DNA from: Helianthus annuus | Taxonomy: Eukaryota; Streptophyta; Magnoliopsida; Asterales; Asteraceae | Assembly: GCF_002127325.2 (NCBI RefSeq) | Contig: NC_035445.2 | Location: 78,604,815-78,668,814, forward strand | Reading direction: 5' to 3' | DNA: 64,000 nt | Shown here: in pieces, positions 60,701 through 64,000 of the stretch | Position numbering within the stretch: the first letter of the stretch is position 1 | Layout of the letters: every line of letters starts with the position of its first letter | Notes under the pieces: model-generated | Told to the model about the DNA's origin: nothing | What the model saw: the letters and a program-made list of their open reading frames with translations, nothing else | The model's database searches: none | Made by a program: the position numbers and the translations under genes

Positions 60701-62304
60701 ATGACTACGAATGCGCCATCAAATATCATCCGGGCAAGGCCAATGTCGTGGCAGACGCCCTCAGCCGAAAGAACACTATACCGAAGCACGTGCGAGCATT
60801 GCAACTTACCATCCAGTCTAACCTCCCTACCCAGATCCGAAATGCTCAAGTTGAAGCATTGAAGCCGGAAAACATCAGGGCTGAGTCTCTGCGAGGGTCG
60901 AGGCAGCAACTAGAACAGAAAGAAGATGGTGCTTACTATGTAACAGGGCGCATTTGGGTTCCACTCTATGGAGATTTACGTGAACTCGTGATGGATGAAG
61001 CCCACAAGTCCCGCTACTCAGTACATCCTGGTTCGGACAAGATGTACCACGATTTGAAGACTACATACTGGTGGCCTGGTATGAAGGCCCACATAGCAGC
61101 ATACGTCAGCAAATGTTTGACTTGCGCAAGAGTCAAGACAGAATACCAGAAACCAGCAGGTCTACTTCAGCAACCAGAAATCCCGAAATGGAAATGGGAG
61201 CAAATTTCCATGGATTTTGTTACAGGGCTACCTAGGTCTCAACGCGGAAATGATACTATTTGGGTAATCGTAGATCGATTGACCAAGTCCGCGCACTTTC
61301 TGGCTATTAAGGAAACAGACAAGTTTTCTACCTTGGCGGAGATTTACTTAAAGGAAGTAGTTTCGAGGCACGGAGTGCCAACCTCAATTATTTCCGACCG
61401 AGACGCTCGTTTTACTTCGGAATTGTGGCAAGCTATGCACAAATCCTTTGGCTCACGTCTGGACATGAGCACTGCTTATCACCCGCAAACGGATGGACAG
61501 TCTGAACGCACCATCCAGACTCTAGAAGACATGCTTAGGGCGTGTGTGATCGATTTTGGCAAGAACTGGGAGAAGCATCTACCGCTAGTAGAGTTCTCCT
61601 ACAACAACAGCTACCACACTAGTATTCAGGCAGCACCTTTTGAGGCATTGTACGGTCGTAAATGCCGGTCACCTCTCTGTTGGGCGGAAATCGGTGATAG
61701 TCAAATCACGGGCCCAGAGTTGGTGGTGGACACAACGGAAAAGATTGCCCAGATCAGACAACGAATGGCGGCAGCTCGTGACCGTCAGAAAAGTTACGCT
61801 GATAAGCATAGGAAACCCTTGGAATTCCAGGTCGGTGACCGGGTTCTACTTAAAGTCTCACCCTGGAAGGGTGTGGTTCGCTTTGGTAAACGGGGCAAGC
61901 TTAATCCGCGTTATATCGGACCATTCGAAATTACCGAGAAGATCGGTAAGGTTGCTTATAGGTTGAACCTGCCTGAAGAACTGAGTGCGGTACACAACGT
62001 TTTTCACGTGTCCAACCTGAAGAAGTGTTTGTCGGATGAAACACTTGTGATTCCTTTTAAGGAATTGACTATTGACGAACAGCTACACTTTAATGAGGAA
62101 CCGATTGAGATCACTGACCGAGAGATCAAAATCCTCAAACGTAGCCAGATACCTCTTGTACGAGTCCGTTGGAACTCGCGACGTGGCCCAGAGTATACCT
62201 GGGAGCGGGAAGACCAGATGAAGCACAAGTATCCCCAGTTGTTCCCTAACGAAAACCCCAGCACTGAAGCTACGAACGAATTTCGGGACGAAATTCCAAA
62301 CTAA
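57775..62304 (+). CDS. Intact gag-pol polyprotein of element G, second copy (1509 aa)
   Basis: Same length and domain order as the first copy, with every catalytic residue listed there conserved. Six amino-acid differences. Four are in gag: Ile to Leu in the AAHP(I/L)GQ motif, Thr to Ile in SANL(T/I)AIQ, Ala to Thr just before the second knuckle, and Lys to Gln after it. One is in the integrase tail, Arg to His in YADK(R/H)RKP. One is near the C terminus, Thr to Asn in LHF(T/N)EEP. I see only two silent differences in the frame. None should abolish activity by inspection. The copy is preceded by the middle LTR with its own TATA box and primer site and followed by a third LTR, so it is a complete transcription and replication unit in its own right. 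Confidence 0.96.
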   Translation: MSGRGRGNVNMTQAQFTNLLNTVAAAFAAHPLGQPAPVQPRVCTFKTFMDCKPLPFSGTEGAIGLLHWIEKVEAVFAVCECPPANWVKFATGTLEGSALSWWKAQIQMLGLETANATAWEDFKDMIKEEYCHRDDIHKLEDEYYELKMVGSEIETYTKLSNDYAALCPNMSRPMYRRIELYIKGLVPEIRSHVTSANLIAIQPVVRLAHKLTNQAVEEGRLPKRISAAEGTSSDGKRKWDGNQGKDANPTQAPAQQRKTDNNKGTQQQGGYRGSYPKCNKCNRHHNGACNKGQCPRCHKMGHEAKDCRSQFPARQNQQQPQQQQQQGNNRTCFKCGATGHMRKDCPELNQNRNNNQGAGNNEQNNNAGNGARGRAFVIGAGEARNDPNVVAGKFLLDDRYVSVLFDSGADASYVTLRISKKLKHSPALLSSKHVVEIANGKNIEATHMIHDCTLELSGHTFSIDLFPVKLGSFDVVIGMDWLSKHRAEILCQETAVRIPRRSGQPLIVKGNKGGEVTGIISLLKAQKCLQKGHTAILALVTSTHEKEKRIEDFPVVRDYPEVFPEELPGLPPHRQVEFQIELAPGAAPIARAPYRLAPAELKELSTQLQELLDKGFIRPSSSPWGAPVLFVKKKDGTFRMCIDYRELNKVTIKNRYPLPRIDDLFDQLQGSSYYSKIDLRSDYHQLRVRNEDISKTAFRTRYGHYEFLVMPFGMTNAPAVFMDLMNRVCKPYLDKFVIVFIDDILIYSKSQEEHEQHLRLILELLRNEQLYAKFSKCDFWLREVHFLGHVVNKNGIHVDPAKIESIKNWPTPKTPTEVRQFLGLAGYYRRFIQGFSKIAQPLTILTQKGVAYKWNEAQESAFQRLKDNLCSAPILSLPEGTDDFVVYCDASIHGLGCVLMQREKVIAYASRQLKTHEKNYTTHDLELGAVVFALKIWRHYLYGTKCTIYTDHRSLEHIFRQKELNMRQRRWVELLNDYECAIKYHPGKANVVADALSRKNTIPKHVRALQLTIQSNLPTQIRNAQVEALKPENIRAESLRGSRQQLEQKEDGAYYVTGRIWVPLYGDLRELVMDEAHKSRYSVHPGSDKMYHDLKTTYWWPGMKAHIAAYVSKCLTCARVKTEYQKPAGLLQQPEIPKWKWEQISMDFVTGLPRSQRGNDTIWVIVDRLTKSAHFLAIKETDKFSTLAEIYLKEVVSRHGVPTSIISDRDARFTSELWQAMHKSFGSRLDMSTAYHPQTDGQSERTIQTLEDMLRACVIDFGKNWEKHLPLVEFSYNNSYHTSIQAAPFEALYGRKCRSPLCWAEIGDSQITGPELVVDTTEKIAQIRQRMAAARDRQKSYADKHRKPLEFQVGDRVLLKVSPWKGVVRFGKRGKLNPRYIGPFEITEKIGKVAYRLNLPEELSAVHNVFHVSNLKKCLSDETLVIPFKELTIDEQLHFNEEPIEITDREIKILKRSQIPLVRVRWNSRRGPEYTWEREDQMKHKYPQLFPNENPSTEATNEFRDEIPN

Positions 62305-62406
62305 CGGGGGGATGATGTGACACCCCGTTGAAACGCTTTCACTCACACTAGCTTGACAGTGGCTGCCTTAACTTTCGGGACGAAAGTTCCTAAAACGTGG
62401 GGATAA
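62279..62406 (+). promoter_or_regulatory. Duplicated inverted repeat and polypurine tract, second unit of G
   Basis: Same arrangement as 54926-55053: inner inverted repeat 62279-62295, outer 62371-62387, true LTR start at 62407. Confidence 0.9.
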
Positions 62407-62687
62407 TGTGACACTTCGGACTTTCCCGGGAAACTTTCTTGATGTAACTTACGTGTATATATGTTATTAAATGAAAATTTGGAACTATTCGTTGTTGCAT
62501 GCTATGTGTATTTATGTATACGGGTAATATATATATATGTGTGTAATACTAGTGAGCCGGACCCGACTCGAGACCCGGAGTGGTCTCGAGTGAGCAGTAT
62601 TGGGCCGGTTTGGACCTTGCAACACTCCTTAGCCCACCCTCTTGTAACCGACACACACACACACACACCCTAACCCACTTGTGACAC

Positions 62688-62695
62688 TATATAAA
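62688..62695 (+). promoter_or_regulatory. TATA box, LTR 3 of G
   Basis: TATATAAA in the same context as in LTR 1 and 2. Confidence 0.75.
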
Positions 62696-63469
62696 CCAAC
62701 CCTCCCATCCCTTAACCATTTTTACAACACTCCTCTCACAACACTCTCATACTCTCCTCTCATCTCTCTCACTAAAAACCCTAAGAATTCTAGCAACCAA
62801 GATCACTTCCTCACCATCTCATCTCTCTCGGGTCAAACCATAGCATCAAGGCTCGCGGATTCAAGCTCAAGATCATCTTTCGGAGCTTAGTTTATCGAAT
62901 TCTTGGACCACTACTTCTAACCGGTTAGCATGAATATTTCTACAAGTTGTTTTGCTTTGCTTGTTACTAAATGATGCTTGTAGCCTCTTGTTATGTTATC
63001 CGATTGATGCATTTAGGACCTAAAGATCATAATCATGTATGTGTTGTTTGCTATGATTATCCGGTTAGATATTGGAGTTTGATTAAATCGTTGCTAGTTG
63101 TAAGGAGTTAATTAAAGGATTTATGCATGATTTAAGGTTGAATGTTCATGAATTGTGTGTCATCCGGCTTGTTATATTTCGTTGGTTAAATAGTCTTGTT
63201 TTTCGGTTGTTGATAAGGGTTGGTTAGATGGTTTTGTGCATGGTTTTGGGTTATAAATGATGAATGTGGTTTGAATATTGTTTGATTATATGATGAACAG
63301 TTTGAAGATGGTTTGTATATTCAAAATATGTGTGTTTGATCCATTTTAGACAAGGGTTAGACAAGAAAACATGTTTTAGTGGCATAGTACAATCTGATTT
63401 CATGAAATTGCAATTCTATTGGCCAGTACTGTTTGCAGGTTCTAGAAGGATTTCTGTGCACGTAATCAC

Positions 63470-63677
63470 GGTTGCGAGTCGGAACCTTTGGTTGCGACTC
63501 GAGACCACAGCAGGATTTGTCGAGACCTCCCGGTTGCGAGTCGTAATCAACGCGTATCGAATCCGGTTGCGAGTCGTAACCACTGCTACTGAGTCGGAAC
63601 TGCTGGTTGCGAGTCGTAACCTCTGGTTGCGACTCGTAATCAAAACGTGACGGACCGAGACCTCGGTTGCGAGTCAC
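63470..63677 (+). repeat. GGTTGCGAGTCG motif array in LTR 3 of G, one copy lost
   Basis: Seven full copies. The penultimate copy, the perfect inverted repeat GGTTGCGA-G-TCGCAACC in the other LTRs, is deleted exactly, consistent with slippage or recombination between neighbouring units. Confidence 0.92.
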
Positions 63678-64000
63678 TTTTGTCTCGACTGGACTGTTTT
63701 TAGGGTTATTGGGCTTTTGACTGTTGGGCTTACTGTTGACTGGACTGCATGTTTGTCACTGCTGATTATATGTTAGGGCTGACCCAATGACCCAACTGTT
63801 TGTTTGTTCGCATGTTATACGTGTTTGCTATATGTATTACCATACGTGTTCACTATGTGTTTACTAGTACCCGACTTGACCCATATTTGGTAACCATGTT
63901 AGGACGTGGTGACCAACATACTTGACCGGGTAAAATAATCTACCGAGCAACCCAAGGTGAGTTCACAACTTAAAAGCATGCGTCCCGGTGGTTTGGGACA

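Larger units (their letters stand above)
47699..64000 (+). mobile_element. Element G: tandem array LTR-internal-LTR-internal-LTR, young Ty3/gypsy Tekay/Del-like
   Basis: Three LTR starts at 47699, 55054 and 62407 and two LTR ends at 50139 and 57492 define two 4914-bp internal regions that share the middle LTR. The repeat period is 7353-7355 bp. No target duplication or foreign DNA separates the units. The third LTR runs off the window, so the array may be longer. The left flank is AAGAC (47694-47698), within element B. Copies differ at a few positions, including a 19-bp deletion private to the third LTR, so they are distinct molecules of sequence. Confidence 0.93.
62407..64000 (+). repeat. 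LTR 3 of element G (first 1594 bp, runs off the window)
   Basis: Matches LTR 1 and 2. Shares GGTCTCGAG with LTR 1 and the six-unit AT run with LTR 2. Carries a private 19-bp deletion in the GGTTGCGAGTCG array near 63665. Confidence 0.95.

Overview
The window is plant nuclear DNA, probably a eudicot and possibly Asteraceae. That last guess rests only on my recollection of where the unknown 323-residue protein family occurs. Almost everything is LTR-retrotransposon sequence: at least five Ty3/gypsy lineages with the tRNA-iMet-type primer site TGGTATCAGAGC and Tekay/Del-type chromodomain-like C termini, plus one degenerate Ty1/copia element. No intact host gene is visible. There is one clear host-gene fragment (DUF936-like exons) and one uncharacterised open reading frame cut by an LTR. 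|| Left nest, 1-22698: a minus-strand copia element F has gypsy element C inserted in its 3' LTR, and C has gypsy element A inserted in its 5' LTR. Only A's 3' part lies in the window. F also carries a 249-bp retroposed sequence with a perfect 11-bp target duplication. Order of insertion: F, then C, then A. || Centre, 22699-38101: DUF936-like exons run into element D (two LTRs of about 3.7 kb, an intact gag frame, a ruined pol). D's right side abuts a truncated LTR of the A/E family. D has no target-site duplication, so this junction looks recombinant. The LTR fragment cuts the 3' end of a minus-strand ORF that has its own TATA box. || Right nest, 38102-64000: minus-strand gypsy element E (same family as A) is cut in its integrase by plus-strand element B, which is cut by a very young gypsy element G. 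G forms a tandem LTR-internal-LTR-internal-LTR array. Both G polyproteins are full length and intact (1509 codons from the first ATG), with gag, protease, RT, RNase H, integrase and chromodomain-like motifs. || The most striking unexplained structure is a perfect or near-perfect inverted repeat placed 18-20 nt before the 3' LTR in every gypsy element whose 3' end is visible. Its sequence differs between elements but base pairing is kept by paired changes. Similar paired changes occur in several other short hairpins: A's leader, D's LTR array and the A/E LTR. D's LTR also holds an array of nGAAnnTTCn motifs, like heat-shock elements, directly before its TATA box.
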